Source: Clostridiales bacterium
GTDB taxonomy: Bacteria > Bacillota > Clostridia > Saccharofermentanales > Saccharofermentanaceae
DNA: 64,000 nucleotides
Assembly (NCBI GenBank): GCA_017561715.1
Contig: JAFZBN010000015.1
Coordinates: 248,001 to 312,000, forward strand
Direction of reading: 5' to 3'
Shown: positions 45,072 to 55,087 of the stretch, in pieces
Position numbering within the stretch: position 1 is the first letter of the stretch
Layout: each line of letters opens with the position of its first letter
Made by a program: the position numbers and the translations under genes
The notes under the pieces: model-generated
The model's database searches: none
The model's input: only the letters and a program-made list of their open reading frames with translations
Told to the model about the DNA's origin: nothing

Positions 45072-45100
45072 ATTATACACGCGTTGCGTGTATATGTCAA
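45072..45100 (-). promoter_or_regulatory. higBA promoter and palindromic operator
   Basis: TTGACA (45095-45100) and TATAAT (45072-45077) with 17-bp spacing. The perfect palindrome TATACACGC-N3-GCGTGTATA (45074-45094) covers the spacer and part of the -10, the expected operator for HigA or the HigBA complex. Confidence 0.88.
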
Positions 45101-45169
45101 TCGGGTATATTTATCTCAAAAGAAAACACTCTGGCAGAAACAATGTTTCTATTCAGAGTGCTGATTTTT

Positions 45170-46201
45170 TCAGTTCATGATCTCCGCAATATCGTATACG
45201 AGCTTTTCGGTCTTTTCCCAGCCCAGGCACGGGTCGGTGATGGACTTACCGTAAACGCCGCCGCCGACTTTCTGGCAGCCGTCCTCGATATAGCTCTCGA
45301 CCATGAATCCCTTCACGAGGTTTCTGACCTCCGGAGAAAGCTTCATGGAGTTTAAGACTTCCTTGATGATACGCGGCTGCGCGAACGGGTTCTTACCGGA
45401 GTTGGCGTGGTTCGTGTCGATGATGACCGCCGGATTCGGGAGGTTTCTCTCCTCATACTGCTCACTTAAGCGGATCAGATCCTCGAAGTGGTAGTTCGGC
45501 TGTGCCTCACCATGCTTATTCGTGTAGCCGCGAAGGATCGCGTGCGCGTGCGGATTACCCTTTGACTCGATCTCCCAGCCGCGATAGATAAAGGTATGCG
45601 GGTGAGATGCCGCGAGGATCGCATTGAGCATTACGGCGTAGTCGCCGGATGTCGGATTTTTCATACCGACCGGGGACGCGATCGCGCTTGCCGTCAGTCT
45701 GTGCTGCTGATCTTCAACAGATCTCGCGCCGACGGCAACATAGGCCAGAAGGTCATCCAGATACGCGTAGTTTTCCGGATAAAGCATCTCGTCGGCGCAG
45801 GCAAATCCCGTCTCGGCGATCGCTCTCATATGAAGGTGGCGAGTAGCCAGGATACCCTTGAAAAGGTCCGATCTCTCATTCGGATTCGGCTGATGGAGCA
45901 TGCCCTTATAGCCTTCACCCGTCGTTCTCGGCTTATTCGTGTAGATACGCGGAACGATGATGATCTTGTCCTGTACCTTTTCCTGCAGAGGACGAAGGCG
46001 GGAGATATAGTCGATAACGGAATCCTCGTTATCCGCGGAGCATGGTCCGATAATGAGCACGAGCTTATCGGAAAAGCCTTCGATGACTCTTTCCACTTCC
46101 CTTTTCGTATTGATCACTGCCTGTTCCATCTCGGCCGTAACGGGATAGATCTCCTTGACCTCCTCCGGAAGCGCCAGTTTTTTCACATATTCCGCGTTCA
46201 T
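45170..46201 (-). CDS. 3-deoxy-7-phosphoheptulonate (DAHP) synthase, class I
   Basis: First step of the shikimate pathway, from PEP and erythrose 4-phosphate. 343 residues of the AroF/G/H class with IIGPCSADNED, PRTTGEGYKG and DTNHANSGKNP. It begins 19 bp after pheA and ends just before higB's promoter. Start after GAAGGAGAAACTGA. Which aromatic end product inhibits it cannot be read from the sequence. Confidence 0.94.
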   Translation of the reverse strand: MNAEYVKKLALPEEVKEIYPVTAEMEQAVINTKREVERVIEGFSDKLVLIIGPCSADNEDSVIDYISRLRPLQEKVQDKIIIVPRIYTNKPRTTGEGYKGMLHQPNPNERSDLFKGILATRHLHMRAIAETGFACADEMLYPENYAYLDDLLAYVAVGARSVEDQQHRLTASAIASPVGMKNPTSGDYAVMLNAILAASHPHTFIYRGWEIESKGNPHAHAILRGYTNKHGEAQPNYHFEDLIRLSEQYEERNLPNPAVIIDTNHANSGKNPFAQPRIIKEVLNSMKLSPEVRNLVKGFMVESYIEDGCQKVGGGVYGKSITDPCLGWEKTEKLVYDIAEIMN

Positions 46202-46220
46202 TCAGTTTCTCCTTCTACGG

Positions 46221-47078
46221 TCATTTGCCGATTCTTTCATCCGGCGTATATGTACCGATCACTTTGATCTTCTCGCATGCGGTCTTCAACTGCTCGAGCA
46301 TTCTCCAGCCTTCTTCGGAATCAAGGACTCCCTCGATCTCCGTATAGAAGTAGTACTGCCAGTTAAACTCCTTAACCGGACGGCTTCGGATGACACGCAT
46401 GTTGTAGTTATGTTTTCCGATGATCGAGATCGCGCGGGCAAGAGCGCCTGCAAAGTCTCGGATCGTAAAGATCATAATGGTATTCTTCGGAGTCTGCTTG
46501 GCTTTCTCCGTAGCTTCGTTTGTGCTGTCGCGTCTGGTAAAGACGGCAAATCTCGTCACGTTCTGCGAGCTTTCGTTGATGTCGTACTGAAGGATCGAAA
46601 GGCCGTAAAGCTTCGCCGTCTCGGAACTCGCGATCGCTCCGACAGCGACATCTTTGCGATCAGATACTTCCTTTGCGGCTCTTGCCGTATTCTCGTACGG
46701 GATGCTTTCAAAACCATGGTGCGCGATATATTCGCCGCACTGCTCAAGTGCCTGCGGATGGGAAATAACTGTCTTAATGGACTCGACCGAGCTTCCTTCA
46801 ACGCCGAGAAGGCACTGGGAGATCGAAAGTTCATAAACGCCTATCACCTGAAGGCTTCCGCTGAACATCAGGTCGCTGACCTGTCCGACTTCTCCTGCAT
46901 AGCTGTTTTCGATCGGAAGGACAGCCGCTTCGGCAAGACCGTTTCCGACGGCATCGTAAGCTTCGCGGAACGTCCTGCAGGAGATCTTCTCCGCTTCCGG
47001 AAAGATCCCTCCTACCGCCATCGCGGCAAAAGAACCCTCGATTCCACTATATGCGATCTTCAGCTTCTGCTCCGACAT
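46221..47078 (-). CDS. pheA: Prephenate dehydratase
   Basis: Converts prephenate to phenylpyruvate for phenylalanine synthesis. About 285 residues: the periplasmic-binding-like catalytic domain (IAYSGIEGSFAAMA, LPIENSYAGEV, SSQNVTRFAVF) and a C-terminal ACT regulatory domain (NTIMIFTIRDFAGALA). No chorismate mutase domain. The ATG at 47078 has GGAG 10 bases upstream. It forms an operon with DAHP synthase. Confidence 0.93.
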   Translation of the reverse strand: MSEQKLKIAYSGIEGSFAAMAVGGIFPEAEKISCRTFREAYDAVGNGLAEAAVLPIENSYAGEVGQVSDLMFSGSLQVIGVYELSISQCLLGVEGSSVESIKTVISHPQALEQCGEYIAHHGFESIPYENTARAAKEVSDRKDVAVGAIASSETAKLYGLSILQYDINESSQNVTRFAVFTRRDSTNEATEKAKQTPKNTIMIFTIRDFAGALARAISIIGKHNYNMRVIRSRPVKEFNWQYYFYTEIEGVLDSEEGWRMLEQLKTACEKIKVIGTYTPDERIGK

Positions 47079-47211
47079 CTTTGTACGGCTCCTTCTTCTT
47101 GCTGTCTGCACGTCAGTCCTGCCTCTGAACATACCTAACCACATTAGCAATTCTGACTGTGGCTCATTTTCTCACATGAAAGAACCGAAAGAAAGTACTT
47201 GCAAATAAAAA

Positions 47212-47236
47212 GGCGGTTTTCGTTTAGAAAACCGCC
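47212..47236. terminator. Rho-independent terminator
   Basis: GGCGGTTTTC and GAAAACCGCC pair over a GTTTA loop. On the minus strand it is followed by TTTTTATTTG, ending the PstS-like lipoprotein gene. Confidence 0.88.
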
Positions 47237-47288
47237 TCTCTTTCTCACTTAAGGTTTTTCAAAACCCTTTTCGGCTAAAAAAGCACCG

Positions 47289-49772
47289 TTAATCGTACAT
47301 AAACACAAGTCCGTTATATCGGAACACTACATTTCCATTCATGTCTACGATCGTACAGCCTCGGTTGGATCCGAAAAGCTGATCATTCGGATACTGCGTT
47401 TCGTAATAGATCCTTCCGTCATCGATGCTCCAGATCTCCATTCTGTCATTTTGCGGGTTCGGAAGATCTTCAAGAACAGTTTCACCCGTCGCCACATCAA
47501 TGATCTTCAAGGAACTGTTGAGAATGGAATTTCGGATCGTCATATAGTATTTCTGTGTGACATTATCCACGAAGATTTCCTCAAAGCCGGTTCCTTCCGC
47601 GATCACGTGGAAATCCGCAGAATCGAGGATAAGCCATCCGTCGATATCGCTTTTGTAGACCAATCCGGGCATCTGGTACCACATCGAGTAGTCGGAAGTG
47701 GCAAAAGTTTTCGTCTTACTTGTCGTATTGTTGATTAAAGTTATGTTATTGCCGTCAGACACAGAGATGATCGGGTCGGTCTTTCCGGTTCCGAGCGAAT
47801 CCGCGTAATAGTCCGACGGTCTTTCCAGAACACGCACATATGCATCCGTAGGGATGTCGACCAAACACAAGAGGTTCATGTTCGCATCGTAGATGTCCGC
47901 TATGTTTTTCCGCATGACCACAAAGTAGTCGTCGGAAGCAGAAAAACCGGTAACATCATGATCCGCATTATCGATCGTAGCAAGTACCTTTCCGTCCTTG
48001 GAAAGGATCTTCCACTCGTCACTTTCGTAAGATCCATAAGCGAAGATCTCCGTGGAAACATAGTGCAAGTCACATTCCGGATCCGAGAAAAGCACATTGC
48101 CTTCGACATCGATGATTTTGTCGACAGACCTGTCATCCTTATAGATCTCAAACATGTGTCCGAACTGCCGGGGTGTCTTATCTCCGAAAAGATTTTTGGC
48201 GATGTCCTCACCGGTATAGCCGTCGAAGATAAAAATCTCTTCATCAAGAAAATCCTCACAAACAATATACCTGTCATCGATTATGGTACTGAAACAGTAC
48301 AATGCACTTGTATCGCTCATCTTAAGGAAAGGCCCCTCGATGACTTTTCCGTTGCTCTCATCAAAGACAAAGATCTGAAGCCCGTTCTTTTCGATGTTTA
48401 CCAAAGTGTACACACCATCAATGATAAAAAGGTGGTCATAGAGAGTGTCCGTATAGGAAGCGCCGTTTTCACTTATGATTCCGACTTGTCCTTCCGGTTT
48501 AATGTCATTCTTCCAGACCTTGTACATTCCGTCGCCCATACGCTCGACATAGCTGAAGATCGGATCGCAGATGATCTTTCCCTGCGCGTCAACAAATCCG
48601 TAAAGACGCTGTCGGCATCCGCCGATTCCGTATTGATAAGCCCCCATGAACGGGAAGATCGCGCCGTAATCGCCGGGAACAAATTCCAGGATCGGTTCAT
48701 CCGAAGCGCGTGTATATACTTCTTCCGGCTTTTCGCCCGGCACATATGCATCGAGATCAAAGGCCACATTTGTCGCGGAATCAGTGGTATCTCCCGCCGG
48801 GACATACCCAGCTTTTTCAATCACCTTTTTGCCGTCCTCCGTCGTCAAAAAATCATAAAGCACTTTTTCAGGAGAATCCGATCTTAATGCGTCGGACACC
48901 AGCGCATACAGATCAAAGATAAAAGGATAGCTGCTTGATTTGATCGTATCGGAAGAAGGTTCGACATCGTCGATCTTCAGGATCTTGACTTTGTCAGAAA
49001 AATAACATTCCTGCGCATAGAAGAACTGGACAAACGAGATCGCTCCGGAAGTGTTATCGTATATACGGTTAAGCGTTAATGTCGAATAGTCATCGCCTCC
49101 GGCCTCGATCGTCGGAACTTTCGTCTTATCCGGGATCGTTTGTCCCAAAACGATATCTTCAAACAGCTTGGTAGCCGAAGAAGAATTCTCATTTGCGAAA
49201 GGGATGATCGGCTCATCATTTCCTCCGACCTCTTTCCAGTTCGTGATCTCGCCCAGGTAGATCTTCTTGACCTGTTCTGACGTCAGAGAATCGACAGGAT
49301 TCGATTTATTGACGATCATAACGATCGCGTCCTGCGCGATCACTTTTTCTTCATATTGCGTATCGTTCTCTTCAAGCAGATTTTTAAGTTTCGGATTACA
49401 GAAACCGAATTTGACGGCTTCTACAGAATAAGGAGCATCCGCTTTTTCCAAAAGCGTATCCAGAAAATAAATACCTGCCTCCTTTTCCGACATACCAAGC
49501 AAAGAGGAAGAAAGCGCGATCCCAAGCTGCTTCATCTCATCAGAGCAGTAGATATACGGAAAATTCGACTTCGTAAACTCAAACCCGTCCGGCTTCGGAT
49601 CATCCGTTTCGGTAGCCGACGGCTCGGTTTCCGGTTCTTCTGTTTCGGAAACGGAAGTGGTTTTGGTCTTCTTCACCTTCGTTTGTTTTGTTGTCTCATC
49701 CTTATCCTTGCATCCCGAAAAAGAAAGGAGCATCCCCAAAACCAACATGACAGATATGATTCGCTTTTTCAT
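47289..49772 (-). CDS. PstS-like substrate-binding lipoprotein with large C-terminal domain (paralogue 1)
   Basis: 827 residues. Signal peptide with lipobox FSGC (Cys about 21), then a Lys/Thr/Glu linker. Residues about 70-335 match the PstS/phosphate-binding fold (VIAQDAIVMIVNKSNPVDSLTSEQVKKIYLGEITNWKEVGG). The C-terminal 450 residues are beta-rich with WG-repeat-like turns (GFVDAQGKIICDPIF) and may be a propeller. The start follows GGAGGGTTGCT. No pst permease is adjacent. Phosphate binding is not established. Confidence 0.8.
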   Translation of the reverse strand: MKKRIISVMLVLGMLLSFSGCKDKDETTKQTKVKKTKTTSVSETEEPETEPSATETDDPKPDGFEFTKSNFPYIYCSDEMKQLGIALSSSLLGMSEKEAGIYFLDTLLEKADAPYSVEAVKFGFCNPKLKNLLEENDTQYEEKVIAQDAIVMIVNKSNPVDSLTSEQVKKIYLGEITNWKEVGGNDEPIIPFANENSSSATKLFEDIVLGQTIPDKTKVPTIEAGGDDYSTLTLNRIYDNTSGAISFVQFFYAQECYFSDKVKILKIDDVEPSSDTIKSSSYPFIFDLYALVSDALRSDSPEKVLYDFLTTEDGKKVIEKAGYVPAGDTTDSATNVAFDLDAYVPGEKPEEVYTRASDEPILEFVPGDYGAIFPFMGAYQYGIGGCRQRLYGFVDAQGKIICDPIFSYVERMGDGMYKVWKNDIKPEGQVGIISENGASYTDTLYDHLFIIDGVYTLVNIEKNGLQIFVFDESNGKVIEGPFLKMSDTSALYCFSTIIDDRYIVCEDFLDEEIFIFDGYTGEDIAKNLFGDKTPRQFGHMFEIYKDDRSVDKIIDVEGNVLFSDPECDLHYVSTEIFAYGSYESDEWKILSKDGKVLATIDNADHDVTGFSASDDYFVVMRKNIADIYDANMNLLCLVDIPTDAYVRVLERPSDYYADSLGTGKTDPIISVSDGNNITLINNTTSKTKTFATSDYSMWYQMPGLVYKSDIDGWLILDSADFHVIAEGTGFEEIFVDNVTQKYYMTIRNSILNSSLKIIDVATGETVLEDLPNPQNDRMEIWSIDDGRIYYETQYPNDQLFGSNRGCTIVDMNGNVVFRYNGLVFMYD

Positions 49773-49844
49773 AGCAACCCTCCATAAAAAGCATCTTCAG
49801 TTATCTCTATTATATCCCTCGTCTTTGTCTTATTCCCGAAAAGA

Positions 49845-52409
49845 TCAATCTTCCGGCAGAAATACCGTGTTATAAAGGAAGAGCGTATTTCCGTCCTTAT
49901 CCAACATCGTCGTGCTGGATGTATGGTAATTGTAGGTTTCCTTCATAAAATGCACTGTATCATATACCGGGTTTCCGTCATACATGTAATCCAGAGAAAT
50001 ATAATCATTTCTCGGATTCAGAAGATCTGGACTCAGTGTGTTTCCTGTCAAAGCATCTACGATCGAGAGTTTTTCCGAATAGAAACCATCGCCTACTGCC
50101 AGATAATACTTTTTCTCTTTCAGGTCTTCGAAGACTTCTGAATATCCTTTACCTTCCGAGACGACCTTCAGTGTTTTCGAATCAAGCATCTTCCAGTTAT
50201 TGTCATCCGTATCACCGAAATTATTAAACACATGCAGATATCCCGCGAGGACCTCGACGCTATACTCACTGTCGATCTCGGTCTTTACACCGGAAGTGAG
50301 GGACATGATGCTCGTCTTTCCGTTTATGTTTGCGTATACGAACAGATCACTTTCGTAATCCGAAGCAAAACGAGTGTGGTAATACTCATCTGCTTTGTAA
50401 ACATACCAGTAAGAGTCAGTACTATCCATCGGAACGGATTTGACCAGCTTGAGATCCAGATCATAAAGCTCGAACGCTGTTTTTTTCTTGACAGCAATGA
50501 AGCCGTTCATGCGGTCAACATCGGTGATATCCCCCTTAGCATTTTCCAAAGAAGCTTTCACGTTACCGTCGGCATCCGCAAGGTCCCATCCGCTTCCATC
50601 ATTTCGGCACAACAGGATCCTATCTTTATCCAGATCCCAACCTGTGGAGTACTTGTTTCTCGATACTTCTTTTCCTGTGCAGTCAAAGACAACAACATCC
50701 GTATTACTACCGGTATATTCATACGCGAAAATAAGATTACCGACGAGGTCAGACATCATGATATTATCCGGGAAATTAACGCGTGTTCCTGTCGTTCCGT
50801 CTATGACCTGACTGCACCAGTCTCCCTCATCATCAGAGAAAACGAGGTACTTATCCTTAACTATGCCGGACAGATCAGTGGAGACAAAATAACCCACCGA
50901 GAACAGATCCACCTTGTAAGAAGAAGGTGTACCCAATTCGTCGGAAGCAAAGTCGTAAGGATAAATTTTGATCCCGTCTGATGTGCTCTCGATCAGCGAG
51001 ATGTTTCCGTCTTCATGGCGATACATACTGCAATACTTCATTCCGGTGAATTTTGATCCATCCGCGCTGATCAGACCGACTTTCACCTCATCATGGTCTT
51101 CATCACCAGATGCTGCTATATACTGTCGCACGATATATGTGTCCGGTGCGATCAAATAAGCACTGTCAAAGATGCAATCACAAATGATGCGCCCGGAGAG
51201 ATCGAAAAAGCCCTTTTTGTAACTGATCGTTTCGTAGGACGACAGAGACACAGATCCGTCAAACGGGAATATCCTTCCGTAATCAGACGCCGGGATAAAT
51301 TCAGTGATCTCTTCGTCTTTCAGTCTTGTATATACCGGATCTGCCGCTTCGGCCGGCTGGTACGAAGACCAGTCGACGTTGACCTTCACATTGCTCTTTC
51401 CCTTGGGGTCGGCCGATGCAGGAACATATCCCTCCATATCCGCAAGTTTCTGTCCCTCTTCCGAAAGGATCCAGTCATAGAGGATACGGGCCGGCGCATC
51501 TGCCGGGGTACTTTTCGGAATAACGACATAGTAAGATGTGCGGAACGGATATTCGGCTTTTGCGATCGTATCCTTATCCGGCATTACATCATCGACCTTC
51601 AGGATCTTAAGGCCGTCAGCCATCTTCATGTTCGTTGCGTAGTAATACGGTGTATATCCGATCGCTCCGGCTGAATTGTCATAGGATTTCACAACGGAGA
51701 TCAGTCCGCTCATATCTCCCGGCATCAGTTCCTTCGGAGCTTCCATCATCTCAAGATCTCCCATGACGAGGTTTTCCATCATGACCTGGGAACCTGCCGT
51801 TTCATTTCGCTGCACGGCGACGATCTCTTTATCTTCACCGCCGACTTCTTTCCAGTTCGTGATCTCACCGGTATAGATCTTCTGGATCTGCTCCGTAGTC
51901 AAAGACTCCACCGGATTATTGACGTTGACGACAAACACCAGCGCCTCTGCGGAAAAAGCTTCCATCTCATATTCAAAGTTGTTCTCTTCCAATGTTTCGA
52001 AAACCGAGGCCGCAGGCTCTGCACATATCAGCAGGTCTGCTTCTCCCTCCATCAGAAAACTGAATGACTGCGAAGTCTTATGGAACTCCAGCATATCGTC
52101 TGCCTCGGATCTCGGGATCCCCAGCATAATCGACGTAATTGCCGTCGCCATCGGCTTCGTCGAAGTTGATCCATCGATCACTGGATAGTTATCTTCCGTA
52201 AACTGAAACTCGGAAAGATCGATTGACGTATCCGGGGTTTCAGAAGGCTCCGTATCCGTAGGTTCCTCTGTCTCGCTCACACTTGTGGTTTTTCCGGTTT
52301 TCTTAGTCGTGTCTTTTGAAGAATCGCTCTTCTTGCAACCCGCCAGGAAGCAGGTCAGAGCAATAGATGCCGCGATCGTCGCAGCCAGTGTTTTTTGCCA
52401 TTTTTTCAT
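49845..52409 (-). CDS. PstS-like substrate-binding lipoprotein with large C-terminal domain (paralogue 2)
   Basis: About 854 residues, a tandem paralogue of the preceding gene with the same architecture: lipobox LAGC, acidic Thr linker, PstS-like domain (VNNPVESLTTEQIQKIYTG, ITNWKEVGG; about 85-340) and a long beta-rich C-terminus with KGFFDLSGRIICDCIF. The ATG at 52409 is 12-13 bases after GGAAGG; an upstream TTG is also possible. The pair is separated by 72 bp. Confidence 0.8.
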   Translation of the reverse strand: MKKWQKTLAATIAASIALTCFLAGCKKSDSSKDTTKKTGKTTSVSETEEPTDTEPSETPDTSIDLSEFQFTEDNYPVIDGSTSTKPMATAITSIMLGIPRSEADDMLEFHKTSQSFSFLMEGEADLLICAEPAASVFETLEENNFEYEMEAFSAEALVFVVNVNNPVESLTTEQIQKIYTGEITNWKEVGGEDKEIVAVQRNETAGSQVMMENLVMGDLEMMEAPKELMPGDMSGLISVVKSYDNSAGAIGYTPYYYATNMKMADGLKILKVDDVMPDKDTIAKAEYPFRTSYYVVIPKSTPADAPARILYDWILSEEGQKLADMEGYVPASADPKGKSNVKVNVDWSSYQPAEAADPVYTRLKDEEITEFIPASDYGRIFPFDGSVSLSSYETISYKKGFFDLSGRIICDCIFDSAYLIAPDTYIVRQYIAASGDEDHDEVKVGLISADGSKFTGMKYCSMYRHEDGNISLIESTSDGIKIYPYDFASDELGTPSSYKVDLFSVGYFVSTDLSGIVKDKYLVFSDDEGDWCSQVIDGTTGTRVNFPDNIMMSDLVGNLIFAYEYTGSNTDVVVFDCTGKEVSRNKYSTGWDLDKDRILLCRNDGSGWDLADADGNVKASLENAKGDITDVDRMNGFIAVKKKTAFELYDLDLKLVKSVPMDSTDSYWYVYKADEYYHTRFASDYESDLFVYANINGKTSIMSLTSGVKTEIDSEYSVEVLAGYLHVFNNFGDTDDNNWKMLDSKTLKVVSEGKGYSEVFEDLKEKKYYLAVGDGFYSEKLSIVDALTGNTLSPDLLNPRNDYISLDYMYDGNPVYDTVHFMKETYNYHTSSTTMLDKDGNTLFLYNTVFLPED

Positions 52410-52519
52410 ATGCAAACTCAACCTTCCTTAGTTTCGTTTCCACCCCCAAATCGAGAATATCAGAGAGCAGAATACTTGTCACTATATTTAACAAAAAAGA
52501 AAGGCGGTTCTTACAAAAA

Positions 52520-52546
52520 AAGATCCCCCCGATTCGGGAGGATCTT
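52520..52546 (-). terminator. Rho-independent terminator after cysK
   Basis: AAGATCC and GGATCTT with CCC/GGG extension pair over a 5-base loop; on the minus strand it is followed by a run of T residues. Confidence 0.9.
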
Positions 52547-52569
52547 GATAAGACACATGATGTTTTGTA

Positions 52570-53502
52570 TTACTCTTCGTAAAGAGCCGTAGAAAGATAT
52601 CTGTCACCGGAATCCGGGAGAAGAACGACGATGTTCTTTCCTGCGTTCTCGGGACGCTTCGCAAGTTCAAGAGCGGCATATGTAGCCGCGCCGGAAGAGA
52701 TACCTACGAGAACACCTTCCTGTCTTCCGATCTTTCTTCCGATATCGAAAGCGTCTTCGTTACTTACCGGGAATACTTCGTCATAGATGCTCGTATCAAG
52801 AGTCTCCGGAACGAAACCTGCGCCGATGCCCTGGATCTTATGAGAACCCGCGTGACCTTCGGAAAGTACCGGAGAATCCTTCGGTTCGACCGCGACGATC
52901 TTTACGTTCGGGTTCTTTTCCTTGAGGAAAGCACCTGTACCTGTGATCGTTCCGCCTGTACCAACACCTGCGACGAAGATATCAACTTTTCCGTCGAGGT
53001 CTTCCCAGATCTCCGGACCTGTGGTTGCCTTATGAACGGCCGGGTTTGCCGGGTTTGTGAACTGAGAGGGAATCAGGCTGTCCGCGATCTCCTGATGAAG
53101 TTCTTCTGCTTTTGCGATCGCACCCTTCATGCCCTTAGCGCCTTCGGAAAGAACGAGTTCTGCGCCGTATGCCTTCATGAGCTTTCTTCTTTCAACGGAC
53201 ATCGTGTCAGGCATTACGATGATGGATCTGTAGCCTCTTGCGGTAGCAACTGCCGCAAGACCGATACCTGTGTTACCGGATGTCGGCTCGATGATCGTTG
53301 TCGTCGGCTTGAGGATTCCCTTTGCCTCCGCGTCATCGAGCATCGCCTTCGCGATACGGTCCTTGACGGATCCGCCCGGATTGAAGTATTCGAGTTTTGC
53401 GAAAACCTTAGCCACAGCGCCTGTGGATTTTTCTAAGTGTGTCAATTCCAGGATCGGTGTCTTTCCGATCAGCTGATCTGCGGATGTATATACGTTTGCC
53501 AT
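52570..53502 (-). CDS. cysK: Cysteine synthase (O-acetylserine sulfhydrylase)
   Basis: Makes cysteine from O-acetylserine and sulfide. 310 residues; PLP Lys in [11 protein letters not shown], the substrate loop [12 protein letters not shown] and the phosphate-binding GTGGTITG are all present. Start after AGAAGGTACAATAA. It follows metY by 74 bp on the same strand and uses the O-acetylserine made by cysE at 32335-33291. Confidence 0.95.
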   Translation of the reverse strand: MANVYTSADQLIGKTPILELTHLEKSTGAVAKVFAKLEYFNPGGSVKDRIAKAMLDDAEAKGILKPTTTIIEPTSGNTGIGLAAVATARGYRSIIVMPDTMSVERRKLMKAYGAELVLSEGAKGMKGAIAKAEELHQEIADSLIPSQFTNPANPAVHKATTGPEIWEDLDGKVDIFVAGVGTGGTITGTGAFLKEKNPNVKIVAVEPKDSPVLSEGHAGSHKIQGIGAGFVPETLDTSIYDEVFPVSNEDAFDIGRKIGRQEGVLVGISSGAATYAALELAKRPENAGKNIVVLLPDSGDRYLSTALYEE

Positions 53503-53576
53503 TTATTGTACCTTCTTTCTATTTATGTCCGCGTGACGCGGTGATGTGACTCGGGTTTTCTTACCTGTTTATTAGA

Positions 53577-54863
53577 TTATACCTTTGCAAAAGCACTATC
53601 AAGGTCTGCGATGATGTCGTCGATATGCTCGGTACCGATGGAAAGACGGATCGTATTCGGCTTGATACCTGCTTCGAGCAGTTCTTCTTCAGAAAGCTGC
53701 GAGTGCGTCGTGGAAGCCGGATGGATAACCAGAGACTTTACATCTGCAACGTTAGCCAGGAGTGAGAACAGTTCGAGATCTTCAGTGAACTTCTTCGCCT
53801 GTTCAGCTGTGCCCTTCAGCTCGAAAGTGAAGATAGAACCTGCGCCCTTCGGGAAGTAACGGGCGTACAGTGCTTTTTGAGAATCGGAAGCAGAAGCTAC
53901 TGCCGGGTGATTTACCTTCTCAACGAGCGGATGATTCTCCAGATATTTTATGACTTTCAGTGCATTCTCTACATGACGTTCAACACGGAGAGACAGTGTC
54001 TCAAGACCCTGCAGGAGCAGGAAGGAGTTAAACGGAGAGATCGAAGCGCCCTGGTCACGAAGAAGTGTCGTTCTTGCCTTGATGATGTAAGCGAGATTTC
54101 CGACTGCTTCCGTAAATACAACACCGTGATAGGACGGGTTCGGCTTACTAAGACCCGGGAACTTGTCGTTCTGTGCCCAGTCGAACTTACCACCGTCGAT
54201 GATGAGTCCGCCCATTGCCGTACCGTGACCGCCGATAAACTTCGTTGCGGAGTGAACGACGATGTCTGCGCCGTGCTCGATCGGACGGAGATTATAAGGT
54301 GTCGCGAAAGTGCTGTCTACGATCAGCGGGATTCCGTTTTCGTGTGCGATCGCGGAAACTGCCTCAATGTCGAGGATGTCAGAGTTCGGATTACCGATCG
54401 TTTCGGAATAAAGAAGCTTCGTGTTCGGACGGATCGCTTTTCTGAAATTCTCCGGATCGGAAGGATCTACGAATGTCACGGAGATGCCCTGCTCAGCGAG
54501 TGTGTGTTCAAAGAGGTTGTATGTACCGCCGTAAACATTCTCGGAAGAAACAATGTGGTCACCTGCTGTCGCGATGTTCTGTACGGAGTATGTGATCGCT
54601 GCCGCGCCGGAAGCGACTGCCAGAGCTGCCTTGCCACCCTCGAGTGCCGCGATTCTCTGCTCGAGAACATCGGATGTCGGGTTCATGATTCTTGTGTAGA
54701 TGTTACCACCCTCAGCAAGACCAAAGCGGTTAGCTGCCTGGGCAGCATCCTTGAATACATAAGATGTGGTTGCATAGATCGGTACCGCTCTTGCGTCGGT
54801 TGCCGGATCGGCGTTTTCCTGTCCTACATGAAGTTGAAGTGTTTCGAATTTATAGTTGCTCAT
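53577..54863 (-). CDS. metY: O-acetylhomoserine sulfhydrylase family enzyme
   Basis: PLP enzyme making homocysteine (or cysteine) from O-acetylhomoserine and sulfide. 428 residues of the Cys/Met metabolism family: LQLHVGQENADPATDARAVP at the start and the PLP site VHSATKFIGGHGT. Start after GAAAGGATAATAAAACT. It is first gene of the metY-cysK operon, behind a 220-base leader and a cysteine-rich leader peptide. Confidence 0.93.
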   Translation of the reverse strand: MSNYKFETLQLHVGQENADPATDARAVPIYATTSYVFKDAAQAANRFGLAEGGNIYTRIMNPTSDVLEQRIAALEGGKAALAVASGAAAITYSVQNIATAGDHIVSSENVYGGTYNLFEHTLAEQGISVTFVDPSDPENFRKAIRPNTKLLYSETIGNPNSDILDIEAVSAIAHENGIPLIVDSTFATPYNLRPIEHGADIVVHSATKFIGGHGTAMGGLIIDGGKFDWAQNDKFPGLSKPNPSYHGVVFTEAVGNLAYIIKARTTLLRDQGASISPFNSFLLLQGLETLSLRVERHVENALKVIKYLENHPLVEKVNHPAVASASDSQKALYARYFPKGAGSIFTFELKGTAEQAKKFTEDLELFSLLANVADVKSLVIHPASTTHSQLSEEELLEAGIKPNTIRLSIGTEHIDDIIADLDSAFAKV

Positions 54864-55087
54864 AGTTTTATTATCCTTTCAAAATCAAATGTGTTGTGCG
54901 TAAAGGCGCAGACGGAACATAGCGTGAAATATGTGTTTTTTCGCGTAAAAATACACCACGACCGACATACGTCTATTCGCAATATTGTGTTGTAGTACGT
55001 GAGAACTCACGTGATAAGGGAGATGCCATCACTATATGGTCCGTGGATGGCGAACACAATGCACCGAATCAGTTCGGAGCAGGACCG
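54864..55087 (-). other. metY leader region with candidate attenuation hairpins
   Basis: Between leader peptide and metY the transcript can form several stems, including TGCTCCGAA/TTCGGTGCA right after the peptide stop, GCCATC/GATGGC, GGTCC/GGACC spanning the first stem, and ACGTGAG/CTCACGT (near 55000). Competing pairings suit an attenuator. I see no classic GC-stem plus T-run, so the mechanism (termination, translation or stability) is open. No SAM-I motif is present. Confidence 0.45.
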
